Part shown: in pieces, positions 35,301 through 43,605 of the stretch
Layout of the letters: the number at the start of each line of letters is the position of its first letter
Numbering within the stretch: the stretch's first letter is position 1
Assembly: GCA_037349315.1 (NCBI GenBank)
Contig: JBAIAC010000006.1
Location: 19,441,501-19,505,500 of the forward strand
Length of the DNA stretch: 64,000 bases
From: Chelydra serpentina
Lineage: Eukaryota > Chordata > Testudines > Chelydridae
Direction of reading: 5' to 3'
Program-made: the position numbers and the translations under genes
The notes under the pieces: generated by a model
The model's database searches: none
What the model was told of the DNA's origin: nothing
The model's input: only the letters and a program-made list of their open reading frames with translations

Positions 35301-37699
35301 AGTATCTTAGTTCGAACGAAAAGGTACTTACCGCTGGTCCACATGGCGGCGCGCAGGCTCCCCCGTCGACTCCGCCTGCTCCGTTCGTGGAGCAGGATTA
35401 CCGGTGTCGATGGCGAGCACTTCTGGGTTCGATTTATCGCGTCTACACAAGACGCAATAAATCGATCCCAGAAGATCGATTGCTCGCCGCCGAAGCAGCG
35501 GGTAAGTATAGACTTACCCTTGGTGTGGTAGGTGATACAAGTCGCAACTACAAAGTGAGAGTACCGGTTGGCCCACCTGTCTGAAAAGTACTTGCTACTC
35601 TGCGCAAAGGGATGTGGAGAAAACCAACCAAAATATATTGAGTTTTTAATTGACTTAGTAAATTAACTCTGAACATTTACAGCAGTACAATATTCTTGGC
35701 CTTCCACACACCCTATAAGAGTCCATCTGTGGGACTGTGTACGCAAGACCTAACCTTTGGGACTTTTTTGCTCCCTCAACTGCTTGGGCTGCTGTGTCTG
35801 ATATTGCACCCTGCTTACATTAGAGCAACCTTCAGAGTGCTCCATATTATGTTATCTGGTATTGGTCCCCAAAGGGTCATTGTAACAGCCAGGAATCTCT
35901 GGAGTACAGCCATGCCCCTTTCGCCTCAACATGTCCCCTACATTGGTGGTTGCAAGGTGAGGAGGTGACTTAAGGTATGTCTACACTGGAGCTGGAAGGT
36001 GTAATTTCCAGCCCAAGTGGACATACCCGCGCTAGCTGTGATTGAGCTAGCCGGCTAAAAATACAAATGTAACCGCAGCAGGCTAGCTACCCTGAGCATT
36101 AACTTGTTTGAGACCCTACACACCCCTAGATCCAGTTATGATAACTCGACACCACTTGTGGCTTCCTCTATGCAAGGGGAATCCTCACCTGTCCACTTAC
36201 ACCAGCTTTAAGTCATCTGTGTGTTGCTACAAAGATAGCTTTGGAAACATAAACCAGTGTGACATGATTCCTAGAGTTGGAAGGAACAAGCAGCTAGATT
36301 CCACTTTTGCAGCAGGAGGCTTTGAGGTTAGAGAACTAAAAGATCTCATACACACAAACATTAGTGTCAATTTAGTCACTTAAGTTTGGCATGTATCTCC
36401 AAGAACTACCTTCATAAATCACTCCAGAATCCTTAGCCCTGCCCTGGTAATAGTGGTATGATCATGGAGGACAGGAGTTGGTTACACGGGGGGAGAAAGT
36501 GGCAAAAACTGGTTTTCAAGCTAACCCCAAATGTTGATGCTGGCTGCTGTGCAAGTTATTCATATAGTAATAGATATAAATAATGTAAACGTACAAGTCA
36601 GAGATCCAGATATAGCTGCTCATCACAATCTCTGTGCTTCATTAGCGAGTTTTGTGGACTATAGCCAGTTAGCAACTTGCAGGATTGTGGACTAAAAATT
36701 GGATTGCTCTACACCTCTCCCTGAAAGCGTTTTGCTCCTCTTCCATGCACTGGGGAGAATAAGGGCAAAGGTAGTGATGAGAAAAGGTTATAACACTTGA
36801 CTCCTGTCTAAAACAAACATAGTAGTTGAGTAGATGACATGTTGTTAAGTTTAATCCTTTTAAAATTAATTTTTCCTATGTTTCTTTTAAATACTTTAAT
36901 TGTTTATTATATTTGCATTTTTTTCATATTTTATACTTGCATATACTTCGTTTAACTTATATGCTTAGTTAAGCATATTATTTCATATTATTCTTAAAGC
37001 CTCAGCAAGGTTTGGAAATGAGAACAGACGAAGGTCCAAGGGAGTTGATATCTATGAAACACTGTAGTCATGCTATCTGTACCTCTTTCAAAATACCCCA
37101 GGACCCTGCTAACAATTTACCCCATAATGGTAAGTGATTATTTTTGCACTTTAGAGAACTCTGATTTCAGATTTTTTGGTAATCCAAGGAGTGTTCATCC
37201 ATTTATTTATTCATTTATTATTTTAACTAAAATGTTAATGGCCTTTTTCTTTTAGATGTATATGTTCACTTTTACATAGAAGCACAATAACGTTGTTTAA
37301 TCAGATGTTCTTTGACAAGGCCTGGATCTGCTCCTATTGAACTTAATGAAAAAATTCTCATTGATTTCAATGGGAATAAGATCAGGACCTATGCAGGATT
37401 TTTTTACACATGGAACAGGGTGACAGTGATAGATATGTACCTGATCCAAAGCGCACTGATGTTACTGAAAGTCCTTCCATTGATTTTAGTGGGCATTGGA
37501 TCAGGTCTGGTAAGCAGGTGTCCATTGAGAAATACATATGCACAACATGAAGGAGCATACTTTGGAAATTATTTGGTTTTTTTCCAGCAACATGATTTTG
37601 GTGTGGAAACTTTTTACAATCTGTGCTGCTGTTTTTATGGCAGATGTACCTGGTAAAAAGGAGAGGCGGAAGAGGAAGAAAATGAGGAAAGAGACTTGA
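13481..37699 (+). CDS. MTDH-like: Metadherin/LYRIC-like protein (MTDH paralogue), 5' incomplete, 8 exons visible
   Basis: Exons are 13481-13574, 15603-15671, 17688-17927, 20128-20202, 22084-22182, 33655-33761, 37000-37129 and 37644-37699. All introns are GT-AG and all phases agree, giving 870 bp (289 residues plus stop). Resemblance to metadherin is clear in four places: a SKKKK block, the segment VWQTKISSREKRHLRKER (human WETKISHREKRQQRKR), NSDWNAPTEEWGNW (human NSDWNAPAEEWGNW), and a basic tail ending MRKET (human ARRET). Between these it is strongly diverged and shorter than the roughly 420 residues of the matching human region. Metadherin is an ER/nuclear scaffold that binds the nuclease SND1; this copy keeps the SND1-contact tryptophans, so I infer SND1 binding. 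The N-terminal membrane-segment exons are not in the window and presumably lie upstream. Position directly before LAPTM4A, with LAPTM4B lying beside true MTDH in human, argues for an ohnologue rather than MTDH itself. Confidence 0.85.
13829..14120. mobile_element. Palindromic Harbinger-like MITE
   Basis: GGGTATGTCTGCACTGCAA and TTGCAGTGTACACACACCC are inverted ends; the whole is self-complementary through GAAGTCTACACTGCA and TGCAGTGTAGACTTC. Flanks TAA and TCA differ by one base. It lies just downstream of the first visible MTDH-like exon. Confidence 0.75.
15603..15671 (+). CDS. MTDH-like: MTDH-like exon, TKISSREKR segment
   Basis: The acceptor is TTTTCTGTGTTGCAG and the donor GTAAAC; the exon is 69 bp, phase 1 to phase 1. 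It encodes VWQTKISSREKRHLRKER followed by LKQK. This basic segment is close to human metadherin WETKISHREKRQQRKRDK and is one of the two strongest family matches. Confidence 0.88.
16500..16922 (+). mobile_element. Old CR1-type LINE 3' end with a nested palindromic repeat
   Basis: GGGGTCTTTAAATCAAGACTGGATG and TTAGATTAGATGATCATAGTGATCCC are CR1 3' UTR hallmarks. The part at about 16636-16793 (TTAAAGTTAAGCATGTGC) belongs to a different palindromic repeat. Confidence 0.7.
17272..17311. repeat. (TTTTC)n simple repeat
   Basis: Tandem TTTTC units with slight length variation. Confidence 0.9.
17688..17927 (+). CDS. MTDH-like: MTDH-like exon, acidic/serine-rich linker
   Basis: The acceptor is TTTGTTTTCAAG and the donor GTGAGT; 240 bp, phase 1 to phase 1, open through 80 codons. 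The translation is serine- and glutamate-rich (for example ESETKTDSSSAVRNSEATG, then EESEPTRSEEDVF) and looks disordered. There is little direct identity to human metadherin, whose matching region is also low-complexity. The call rests on splice sites, phase continuity and position. Confidence 0.75.
18240..18510. mobile_element. Harbinger-like MITE (TTA target)
   Basis: GGGCTGGTCTACACTAAC ... GTATAGACGTACCC, flanked by TTA at 18237-18239 and 18511-18513. An internal palindrome (CTTCAGCTACGTGAATAAC / GTAACTGAAG) is shared with copies at 35224 and 26748. Confidence 0.8.
18620..18842 (+). mobile_element. MIR-family SINE
   Basis: TAGCGAGTAGGGCACTGGAC, GGTTTCTATTCC and CTGTGTGACGTTAGGCAAGT are the tRNA-like head and MIR core; the tail (CAGGGACTGTCTCTCACC, CAAATAGTAGTAA) is typical of reptile copies. 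Confidence 0.8.
19444..19668. mobile_element. hAT-type MITE, 225 bp, exact 8-bp target duplication
   Basis: CAGTGTTTCCCAAACTTGGG and CCAAGTTTGGGAAACACTG are inverted ends. CTCCAGAC is duplicated at 19436-19443 and 19669-19676. Contains CCCATTGGCC / GGCCAATGGGAGC. Confidence 0.92.
19680..19972. mobile_element. Harbinger-like palindromic MITE (TAA target)
   Basis: TGGTATTTCTACACTGCAA and TTGCAGTGTAGACATATCC are inverted ends; TAA flanks both sides (19677-19679, 19973-19975). AAAATAGTAGTGTAGAC pairs with GTCTACACTGCTATTTT inside. It sits against the preceding hAT MITE. Confidence 0.8.
20128..20202 (+). CDS. MTDH-like: MTDH-like exon, short linker
   Basis: The acceptor is TTTTTTAATCCAG and the donor GTGAGT; 75 bp, phase 1 to phase 1. 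It encodes TWDVAEAKAYPVTFGTLPE then LSMEL. No recognised domain is seen; support comes from good splice sites and phase fit with both neighbours. Confidence 0.7.
22084..22182 (+). CDS. MTDH-like: MTDH-like exon, KYHWN...DDAWLG segment
   Basis: The acceptor is TGTTTCTATTCAG and the donor GTATGT; 99 bp, phase 1 to phase 1. The second half (KYHWNSNLPFLTVDDAWLG) lines up with human metadherin DYQWDVSRNQPYIDDEWSG, including the W, the aromatic/hydrophobic stretch and the DD-W. This is the stretch just before the SND1-binding segment, whose exon follows after an 11.5 kb intron. Confidence 0.82.
22845..23338 (-). mobile_element. Penelope-like retroelement 3' part, with GIY-YIG endonuclease tail
   Basis: Exact 12-bp target duplication TTCACTTTAAAG at 22833-22844 and 23339-23350. 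On the minus strand the coding part (about 23338-23110) reads NFNLPNHSMTDIKVAILQQ, then RIQRETAELELICKLDTI and LGLNIDRGW, the C-terminal pattern of the Penelope GIY-YIG domain (NxPxHS, RxxxE, KLxT, GLN). A hammerhead-like core lies at 22936-22972 (minus) and the end is TTAGTCTCTAAGGTGCCAC. The reverse transcriptase is absent. Confidence 0.85.
24920..25115 (+). mobile_element. MIR-family SINE
   Basis: GTAGTGGTTAGAGCAAGGGA (A-box region), AGCTCTGCCACTGACT and CAGTTTATCCATGG are MIR landmarks. Confidence 0.8.
25514..26158. mobile_element. hAT-type element, 645 bp, exact 8-bp target duplication
   Basis: TAAGGTTATGTTTTAGTC and GACAAACATGGAGCCTTA are inverted ends; CTTATAAG lies at 25506-25513 and 26159-26166. 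The interior is GC-rich, with CAGCTCCCATTGGCTGGG / GGCCAATGGGAGCTG and a 13-bp tandem triplet (GGCCAGGTGCATC) at 26056-26094. Confidence 0.9.
26748..27041. mobile_element. Harbinger-like MITE, same family as 18240 and 35224
   Basis: GGGCTTATCTCCAC ... GTGTAGATGTGCC ends, GTCGATTTAGCGGG inside, and the palindrome AGCTACGTTATTCACGTAGCT-like region at 26974-26994. No clean target duplication. Confidence 0.7.
27203..27868. mobile_element. Pogo/mariner-like MITE with a hAT MITE nested in its end
   Basis: The left end CAATAGAACTTGAGAG and right end (reverse complement) CAGTAGAACCTCAGAG are inverted; TA flanks both (27201-27202, 27869-27870). The last 8 bases of the right end (TTCTACTG) are duplicated by the hAT insertion at 27582-27860. 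A related copy is at 57806. Confidence 0.7.
27582..27860. mobile_element. hAT-type MITE, 279 bp, exact 8-bp target duplication
   Basis: CAGGGATCTCAAACTCAAA and CGTGTTTGAGACCCCTG are inverted ends; TTCTACTG lies at 27574-27581 and 27861-27868. Confidence 0.9.
28112..28791. mobile_element. hAT-type element, 680 bp, with a second element nested inside
   Basis: TAGGACCCTACCAAATTCA and TGAATTTGTAAGGGCCCTA are inverted ends; flanks ATCACAGT (28104-28111) and ATCATAGT (28792-28799) differ by one base. Inside, CAGCGTTTCTCAAATTGGAGG (about 28254) and CCTACAATTGTAACACGGTG (about 28671-28690) are the ends of a nested MITE. Poly(C) tracts at 28179-28194 and 28629-28645. Confidence 0.85.
28983..29791. 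mobile_element. hAT-type element, 809 bp, exact 8-bp target duplication
   Basis: CATGGGTGTTATTTG and CAAACAATGCCTATG are inverted ends; CTAAGCAC lies at 28975-28982 and 29792-29799. The GC-rich interior gives long chance reading frames but no recognisable transposase. Confidence 0.85.
29810..30445. repeat. Unclassified repeat with two related ~110-bp segments
   Basis: 29840-29920 and 30353-30440 share GTGAGGT, TTTTGAAAACCAGTAAC/TTCTGAAAACTAATGAC and a GATTAAT stretch in the same order. The layout could be a degraded LTR pair or a duplication; no coding sequence was recognised between them. Confidence 0.4.
31089..31266. mobile_element. Penelope-derived fold-back unit, exact 16-bp target duplication
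   Basis: ATAATAGAAATAATTG at 31073-31088 and 31267-31282. The left arm (ACAAAGAGTCCTGTGGCACC) is the inverted copy of the right arm (GGTGCCACAGGACTCTTTGT); ends in ACTCCTCTG. Hammerhead-like core CTGAAGA ... GAAA on the minus strand at 31123-31158. Confidence 0.85.
31123..31158 (-). ncRNA. Hammerhead-ribozyme-like motif
   Basis: On the minus strand: CTGAAGA, A, GTGGGT-ATTC-ACCCAC, GAAA, GC-TTAT-GC, then TC, which satisfies CUGANGA...GAAA...UC. Stem I pairing is weak. Confidence 0.5.
31291..31427. repeat. Short palindromic MITE-like repeat
   Basis: AGGCTCTGATCCTGCAA pairs with TTGTAGGATCAGGGCCC, and GCTTAGCTTTAAG with CTTAAAGTTAAGC. Confidence 0.65.
32078..32264. mobile_element. Penelope-derived fold-back unit, exact 13-bp target duplication
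   Basis: TTAAAAAAACAGA at 32065-32077 and 32265-32277. Left arm GCGACAAAGGGTCCTGTGGC is inverted against CCACAGGACCCTTTGTCGC; ends in TACCCCTCTGATAC. Degenerate hammerhead-like core (minus) at 32126-32161. Confidence 0.88.
32381..32640. repeat. Truncated hAT end followed by a palindromic repeat
   Basis: CAGTGATTCTCAGACTGG resembles the left ends at 47998 and 28254. From 32442, GGGCCAGAGACTTTCAAGG pairs with TTGAAAATCTGGCTC at about 32640, with TAGGCACCTAAAG / GTAGGCGCCTA inside. Confidence 0.55.
32693..33023. mobile_element. hAT-type MITE, 331 bp
   Basis: CAGTGGTGGGCAACCTGTGG and GGGTGTCCACCATTA are inverted ends; flanks GACTAGAT / GAATAGAT differ by one base. Interior is self-complementary with CTCCCATTGTCCGGG and CGTGGCCACTGGGAGCTG. 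Confidence 0.82.
33655..33761 (+). CDS. MTDH-like: MTDH-like exon carrying the SND1-binding tryptophan motif
   Basis: The acceptor is TTATATTAACAG and the donor GTGAGG; phase 1 in, phase 0 out. It encodes NSDWNAPTEEWGNWLGEEE, nearly identical to human metadherin around Trp394 and Trp401, the two residues that insert into SND1 pockets in the published complex. Here the two codons are TGG at 33687-33689 and 33708-33710. It is the best-conserved segment of the gene, consistent with purifying selection on SND1 binding. Confidence 0.9.
35224..35519. mobile_element. Harbinger-like MITE (TTG target)
   Basis: GGGCTGGTCTACACTACCC ... AGTATAGACTTACCC, flanked by TTG at 35221-35223 and 35520-35522. Shares the CAGCTACGTGAATAACGTAG palindrome with 18240. 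Confidence 0.8.
35972..36095. repeat. Truncated Harbinger-like MITE
   Basis: TAAGGTATGTCTACACTGG, GGACATACCC and GCTAGCTGTG resemble one half of the 19680 element. Confidence 0.55.
37000..37129 (+). CDS. MTDH-like: MTDH-like penultimate exon
   Basis: The acceptor is TATTATTCTTAAAG (weak polypyrimidine tract) and the donor GTAAGT; phase 0 in, phase 1 out, open for 43 codons. It encodes PQQGLEMRTDEGPRELISM and then a stretch containing FKIPQDPANNLPHNG. No clear family identity; it is kept because it is the only open segment that links the SND1-motif exon to the C-terminal exon in phase. Confidence 0.65.
37318..37390. repeat. Short palindromic repeat in the last MTDH-like intron
   Basis: GGCCTGGATCTGCTCC...CATTGATTTCAATGGGAATAAGATCAGGACC, a short inverted repeat of the kind dispersed through this window. 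Confidence 0.5.
37644..37699 (+). CDS. MTDH-like: MTDH-like last coding exon, basic C-terminus and stop
   Basis: The acceptor is CTGTTTTTATGGCAG. The coding part is DVPGKKERRKRKKMRKET then TGA at 37697-37699. Human metadherin also ends in a lysine/arginine nuclear-localisation tail followed by R-x-ET-stop, so this is a convincing C-terminus. The intron before it is only 514 bp. Confidence 0.85.
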
Positions 37700-37819
37700 T
37701 GGGGCTGTGTAGCTGACAGTGTGAAAACCAAATAGCACGTGTGCTGATTAGCTGCAAGAGTTCTGCTTTCTGTGGTGATGCACTGAGCCCAAAGCAAAAA
37801 GAGGATCTAGAAGAATCCC

Positions 37820-37825
37820 AATAAA
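37820..37825 (+). terminator. Probable poly(A) signal of the MTDH-like gene
   Basis: AATAAA lies 121 bp after the stop codon. A long (TG)n tract at 37876-37908 follows and could act as the GU-rich downstream element. This would give a very short 3' UTR; other sites further downstream are possible. Confidence 0.5.
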
Positions 37826-37873
37826 TGGGAGAAGAGGAGAACTGGAACAGTGAGCGGAAGAGGGAAAGAGAGA

Positions 37874-37875
<2 letters not shown>

Positions 37876-37908
<33 letters not shown>

Positions 37909-37921
37909 TGAGAGAGAGAGA
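37876..37921. repeat. (TG)n(AG)n microsatellite
   Basis: About 16 TG units are followed by GAGA repeats just after the MTDH-like poly(A) signal. Confidence 0.9.
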
Positions 37922-39532
37922 ATATGAACCATGATAATGTGTGCAGGAGCTGGTGTTGAAAGAGAATTGCAGTTTAAAAATAACCCACTGCCCTTGATCA
38001 CTTAAAGAAAACTATTGAGTGGCTTTTAGCCCTTTTGCATTAAACCCTTCAGTGTCCTGTTACTTATCAACTTGTCATGTTGCATGACATTATAGAATTA
38101 GTCAAAATCCATAAATGACCACAATTGTATTTAGATTAAGTAGAGGATCCACCCTTTATTCCAGCCTGCATTTGCCATTTAAAATGTGAAGTGTGCAGGT
38201 GTGCTCATTGACAGGTTAATAATGTACAGAAGGTAGGTGGTACATGCTAAAGCGGATGTAAATCATAAGAAAGCAGTTGTTAGACCTACAAAGAACAGCA
38301 CCACTCACCTGCAAATCTTCTCTTGACTCTTTTTAACCCCTTGCAGTTGTTGAAGTTGGATTTTTACCTAACACAGTGACATTTTAATGTATTTCAGCTC
38401 ATACTCAGACCAGTTGGCTCCAAAGGTGAACATTTCTAAAGGAGATTTTAATTTATTTAGAAAAGTTGTGTAACTTTTCCGTTTTTGTGGTGGGCTAGAG
38501 TTTATTTAGTAGCCTGTATGTTCAAAGCATGATCCTTTTGCTATAACTGTATTTTAGCCTGAGAGATCTTGTTGAGGACATTTTTCCAACCTGCAGCTTG
38601 GCAGTTTTTACTATTTTATTACTTAATTTCTAATATTATAAGCCAAGTATCTAGATGAAAGTTTTAAAAAAAAATCTGATGTTTTTTATGGTGAAGGGCA
38701 TATACTTCTCATCTTCAAAGGGCTATTTAAAACAGAAAATATCCAGTAATGAAAAGCAAATTGTTCTACCTTAAATGCCAAGAGTCTGTGAAAGGTGTGA
38801 GATTGACACCACTGGTGGCTCTTTATCCACAGCAAATCTACAGCACAGCAGTAACTATAAATGCTTCCCTGTACTGCCCCGAGAATGTGCCTCAACCCTG
38901 ATCCATCTTGGCAAGGCCACCTTGATGGGTGAGATGATAGTTATTCAGTCTCGGTGCCTATTCAACTCTGTGCCTCTGAGGAAACTGCTAGAAAGGGTTA
39001 CTGTTGGGTGTAAAATGCACATTTGTTCCCAGTTGGTCTGACATCACAAAAGTCATTTCACATAGGCCACTGTCAGCTGTTAACAGCTTGGAGTCATTAC
39101 CAGCTACACTCACACTGGAACCACTGAGCTAGAGGTAAAAAGCACCATACCTCAGTAACTTGAACCACACAGTCCCTGTTGCCAATGTATTTGTGTAAGT
39201 GTAATCTTATCTAAAACCCTGAATGCTTACATGTTGGCTTTCACCCATGCTGTAGGATTTAAAGCATTAGTATCCCTTAAAGACACTTCTGCACAGAAAT
39301 ACTATATCACTATATGTAAAAGAGCAATTATCCTTTGGTCTAAGCACCTTAGACACAAATTAAAGATATGGTTAATCAAAATAATACAACCAGCTAACCT
39401 ACTACCATAAAACATCCCTCCCTCCACAGCCAAGTGCCCCATCTAGCCTCTTCTTAGCCTCTTCTTCACACAGAACCAGAGATAATAAATGAGCCTTGCA
39501 ATATGCCCTGAAGGTGAACAAAACAAGGTTAG

Positions 39533-39696
39533 AAGCGACAAAGAGTCCTGTGGCACTTTATAGACTAACAGACGTATTGGAGCATAAGCTGAATACCCAC
39601 GAAAGCTTATGCTCCAATACGTCTGTTAGTCTATAAGGTGCCACAGGACTCTTAGTCTGGATCTGTAGAAGTGACAAACACGGCTACCCCTCTGAT
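39533..39696. mobile_element. Penelope-derived fold-back unit, exact 15-bp target duplication
   Basis: ACAAAACAAGGTTAG at 39518-39532 and 39697-39711. TATTGGAGCATAAGC / GCTTATGCTCCAATA and GTCCTGTGGCACTTTATAG / CTATAAGGTGCCACAGGAC are inverted arms; ends in TACCCCTCTGAT. The hammerhead-like core is partly deleted. Confidence 0.88.
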
Positions 39697-41360
39697 ACAA
39701 AACAAGGTTAGTTCAGAGTCAGACACATAGTTGTGGGCTTTTTCCCCCCGTCACATAGGATATTTTTAAGTGAGGCCATTCAATAATACACTTTAGAATT
39801 TGCATATCTTAATGCTTACATATCAGTTAAGAGATTGGGAATGCTAGGCTCTACTTTTTTTAGGAGGCAATTTATGAATGAGGCTAATAAAGCAAACAAT
39901 GTCTTCCCTGAAAAGCAGCTTGTTAATACCATATGCATAAAACTAACAAGAAAATACTTGACCTTATTGGGAAAACAAATCTAGTAAGGATTAGGATTTA
40001 GGATGGATTAATTAAATATGCAAATAACAGATGACATTCTAGCCCCATTGAAATCAATGGCAAAGCTCCCATTAATTCCACTGTGGCAAGGATTTTACCT
40101 GAAATCTTTATTTAGCAGCAGAAGATAATTTCCATTGCTGAATAAAAAAAGAAAATATCTTAATGAAAGATGTAAGAGAAGTTAATAAGGTTGATAGACT
40201 CAGAATTTCACCTACCTTTTTCTATGTGTCTGTCTGCAGACTTTGCAATGTTCATGTAATGTTTTATTTCCGAAGTGCAATGTTTTATTTTTTTCTAATA
40301 AAAAATATCAAAATCACTGGCAACAGCCGAGTAACTTCTGAGCAACCCTCCAGTAACAAGCGTGTGTTAGAAAGAGAGCTGGAGGAAAAAGCTTTTCGGC
40401 GAGAAAACGTTTCATTTCAGGCTTCCACAGTGATATTGTGAAACCGTTTTTCAAGAATGGGAAAATCTCTCAACAGTGTTTTTTTTAAGGAAAACGTATT
40501 GAAGTTTTTCTTTTGTTAGAATAAAAGAACACATGCAGTGGGCAAATGACATTCACTTGTACAGCTGAGAGTCTGACAGCAACAAGAAACAGATTATATG
40601 TGGCCCAGTTCTGTCGTGTTTATTAATGCAACTCCCACTGAAGTCAGCTGGATCTTGGCCACATTAGCAAACCTTGTAACCATATTTCCCCACCAGTGCA
40701 GCCTCCCCAGTTGTAATAAGTGGTCACTGTAATGTAGACAGGGCTCAGATGTTCATACCATTATGTCATCTAACCTTATGTCCTATTAATGTGGAAATGA
40801 ATAGTTATACAAAATGCCATAGTGAGGAGAATATATCCCCAAGACTACAATATTAATTGAGCATGCCTTCCTATATGCATGCATAATTCCAAGGCTGCTT
40901 GTAAACTGGCATACTTTGGCTGTAATTCATGACCAAAGGTGTCAGTGTTACTGGTATGAGTGGTGGAAGGGCTAGTCTAGGTAAAGGGTCAGGTTGCATA
41001 GTAGTAAAACCGCCTGAGCCCTGTCTTAATTACATCTTCCATTATTGCTACCATGTGTGGAGCTGCACAACCTGACCAAGACTGTCAAAACTGTCTGCGG
41101 AGTGTGCCTGAGGTTAAGCTACTAAATAAGTGGCCTGATTTTTCACTGTGTAGCTCCCATAAAGTTCTATGTGTATTCTTTAAGGGCTGAACATCCATTA
41201 CTAATTGAAATCAATAGGGTGTGCAGGTAGCCATCACCTCTGAAAACCAAGCCCTTACAGCCTTTATGAAATTGCCTCTTTCATCTCTGGAAACTCATGC
41301 CATTTTCTAGCTCATTCTTTGTATGCTTTTAAAATGCCACATTTTTTTCTGTTCTCTGAC

Positions 41361-41545
41361 AGAGCTCAGCACCAGATGCTTCTGCGGAAGGAGTAATAAC
41401 CCATGCAGTAGGCAGATATGGGACAATCAGTCCCCCCCGCCCCACCCAGTAGGTCTGATCTTGATCAATAATAGAGACTGGCTTAAGCCCTGAAGCATGT
41501 GGTTTAACATTCCTTCCAAAACTGTTGTTTTTATGATAACTCTAG
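41361..41545. repeat. Older interspersed repeat (unsplit copy of 8106/9166)
   Basis: AGCACCAGATGCTTCTGCGG ... GGCTTAAGCCCTGAAGCATG ... CCTTCCAAAACTGTTG matches both halves flanking the CR1 at 8229. Confidence 0.65.
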
Positions 41546-43479
41546 GTATTTTTGTTGTCCGTCAAACTTGTCATTTCACAGTGCATGGTAGCGTCTGATA
41601 TGCTGCATCCACTACCTAGATCAGCCTCTCTCTGTTTAACTGATTCTTTAAGATTTCAAATGTAATCTCAATACCAATCTCTTCTTTCTGATATATGACT
41701 CCCAGCTCTCTAATAAGATGACTGAATTGTTATTCTTCCTCATAGGAAGTCTTCCAGGAGCAGAAGGGAAAGGAGCCATGTAATTGTGAATGGGGTGGGA
41801 GATGCATCCATGAGGCAATCCCTCTATTAACCTGTGGTCCTCACTATGAAATTGATTAGGAAACCGACCTACATTGCTTATCTGTATTGCTATAGAGAGA
41901 CTATGTATATGCAGGATTTGAAGCTTTGCCTTACATCCTGCATTCTTAATTGGGCTCAGTGGGCCAAGTTGATTGAAGCTAATGGAGCAACACCATAGAT
42001 GAATTTGGCCCATTGCTTTGTACCTGTTTATGTAATCACAAGCATCCACCCAAACTATAAACAAGTATTACAGCTGACAAGGAAGTATGAGCTGAATGTT
42101 GGACAGGGTTTTTATTGCTCAACTAAAGCTACTGTATTTACTGTATCTTGTGATCAACAACAGCCTACTCCATAATAATGCAAGGAGAGGGTTTTTGTTA
42201 ACTATGGTCTGGAAGGGTCAAGAATTCATCCTGTAATTCTGTCATGAATCCAAGTAGATCTGCCCCAGGGACCTTTTCAAGGCAACTTGAAGTTTTCAAT
42301 ATCTACAAGCACAGACATTTTACCTTATAGCTATTCTTATCTGCAAGGGAGTGCAGATATGTAAGATTCGTCATGCTGAGAACCGATCTTCACCATGACA
42401 GATGAGGCAAAAGCTACCATGCTTAGGGCAGTAATGAAATTAAGTCTTTTGTCTAGTTCTGTTCATCCAAAGATTCCCAAAGACTTGGTAAACAATTTTT
42501 CTATCATACTTTGATATATAATGAATGTAATTTATTTTTTCTCACAGTAACTGTATTTATGGATGTGATACTAGTGTAATCATTACAGAGCTATGTGATA
42601 AATGAATTTATCATGCTCTTTTGACTGCATCACCTGTCCTCTGCCGCTAATCCATCTCCACCAGGATTACTTTCAACATTCCAAACCACAAGCCAGAGAA
42701 AATCAAAAAATCAAATTGTCACCAAAATGACTTTTCCTACTACTCGGAAATGCGGAATTCTGACCCTCACAGCCAGCTATATTACCGTGGTCTGACACCC
42801 AAGACAGACCCGATTCAGCCTTGTACCAGTTTTCAATCAATAAAAATGTCATGACTGTAAAGTCTGTTATCTCATGGCCCTGCAGGCCTAGAAAAAGTAA
42901 TCTTACCATTAAGGAGCAATTCCCAGTTTCCAAGGCTCACTTCTAGCCATGCAGGAGAGGAGATAGAGTTTATATTTCTGACATTTTATGTACAGAAAAA
43001 TTATATTTAGATGATTTTATGGTTCCTCCTCAGCCTTATGCAGTTTGACACATGGTAACTAAAGTTTTACAGGCAAGGCATTATGAAAAATAGTCTGAAT
43101 AACATTTTTAGAAATTATAAAACAATTGCAAGAGAATTTTTCTGTGATGTGTCACATCCAAAAATCCTGAAGATATGGTGAATAAAGCAGGCATCTAACC
43201 TCATGCAAATAAAAGCTTTACATGACACTCTGTCACATGTTCCCTATACCTAAAACTCCCATATTTCACCTGACTACTAACCCTCACCCTCAGATTCAGC
43301 TGCTATAAGTAGTTTGGAGATGAGTTAAATTGCTTCTCACCAGTAAAAGGGAAGGTATAATAATCTAACCACATAAAGTATATGGGATTGGAGTATCACA
43401 TTAAAGGGCTCAAAAGAATAATAAAAAAGCCTCTTAAGATTGGTCTATACACCTGGACCATCATGTTTCTCTGACTGTA

Positions 43480-43605
43480 TAAATATCTGTCTGAAATATA
43501 ATTTCATTCCATGCGTCTGATGAAGTGGGTACTAACCCACGAAAGCTTATGCTGAAATAAATTTGTTAGTCTCTAAGGTGCTACAAGTTTTTCTTTCTTA
43601 TTTTC
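43480..43605 (+). mobile_element. Penelope-like element 3' fragment with hammerhead-like core
   Basis: TTAGTCTCTAAGGTGCTACA matches the end of the element at 22845. A CTGATGA box, 6-bp stem (GTGGGT/ACCCAC) and GAAA occur at 43517-43544. Confidence 0.75.
43517..43554 (+). ncRNA. Hammerhead-ribozyme-like motif
   Basis: CTGATGA, one extra A, stem GTGGGT-ACTA-ACCCAC, GAAA, then the short GC-TTAT-GC stem-loop and T. The conserved CUGANGA and GAAA boxes are present. Against activity: an extra A before the stem, no obvious stem I, and G rather than C at the expected cleavage position. Confidence 0.5.

Noticed and set aside
13481..37699. Reading this gene as true MTDH
   Set aside because: True MTDH is well conserved across tetrapods and lies beside LAPTM4B; this copy is strongly diverged and lies beside LAPTM4A.
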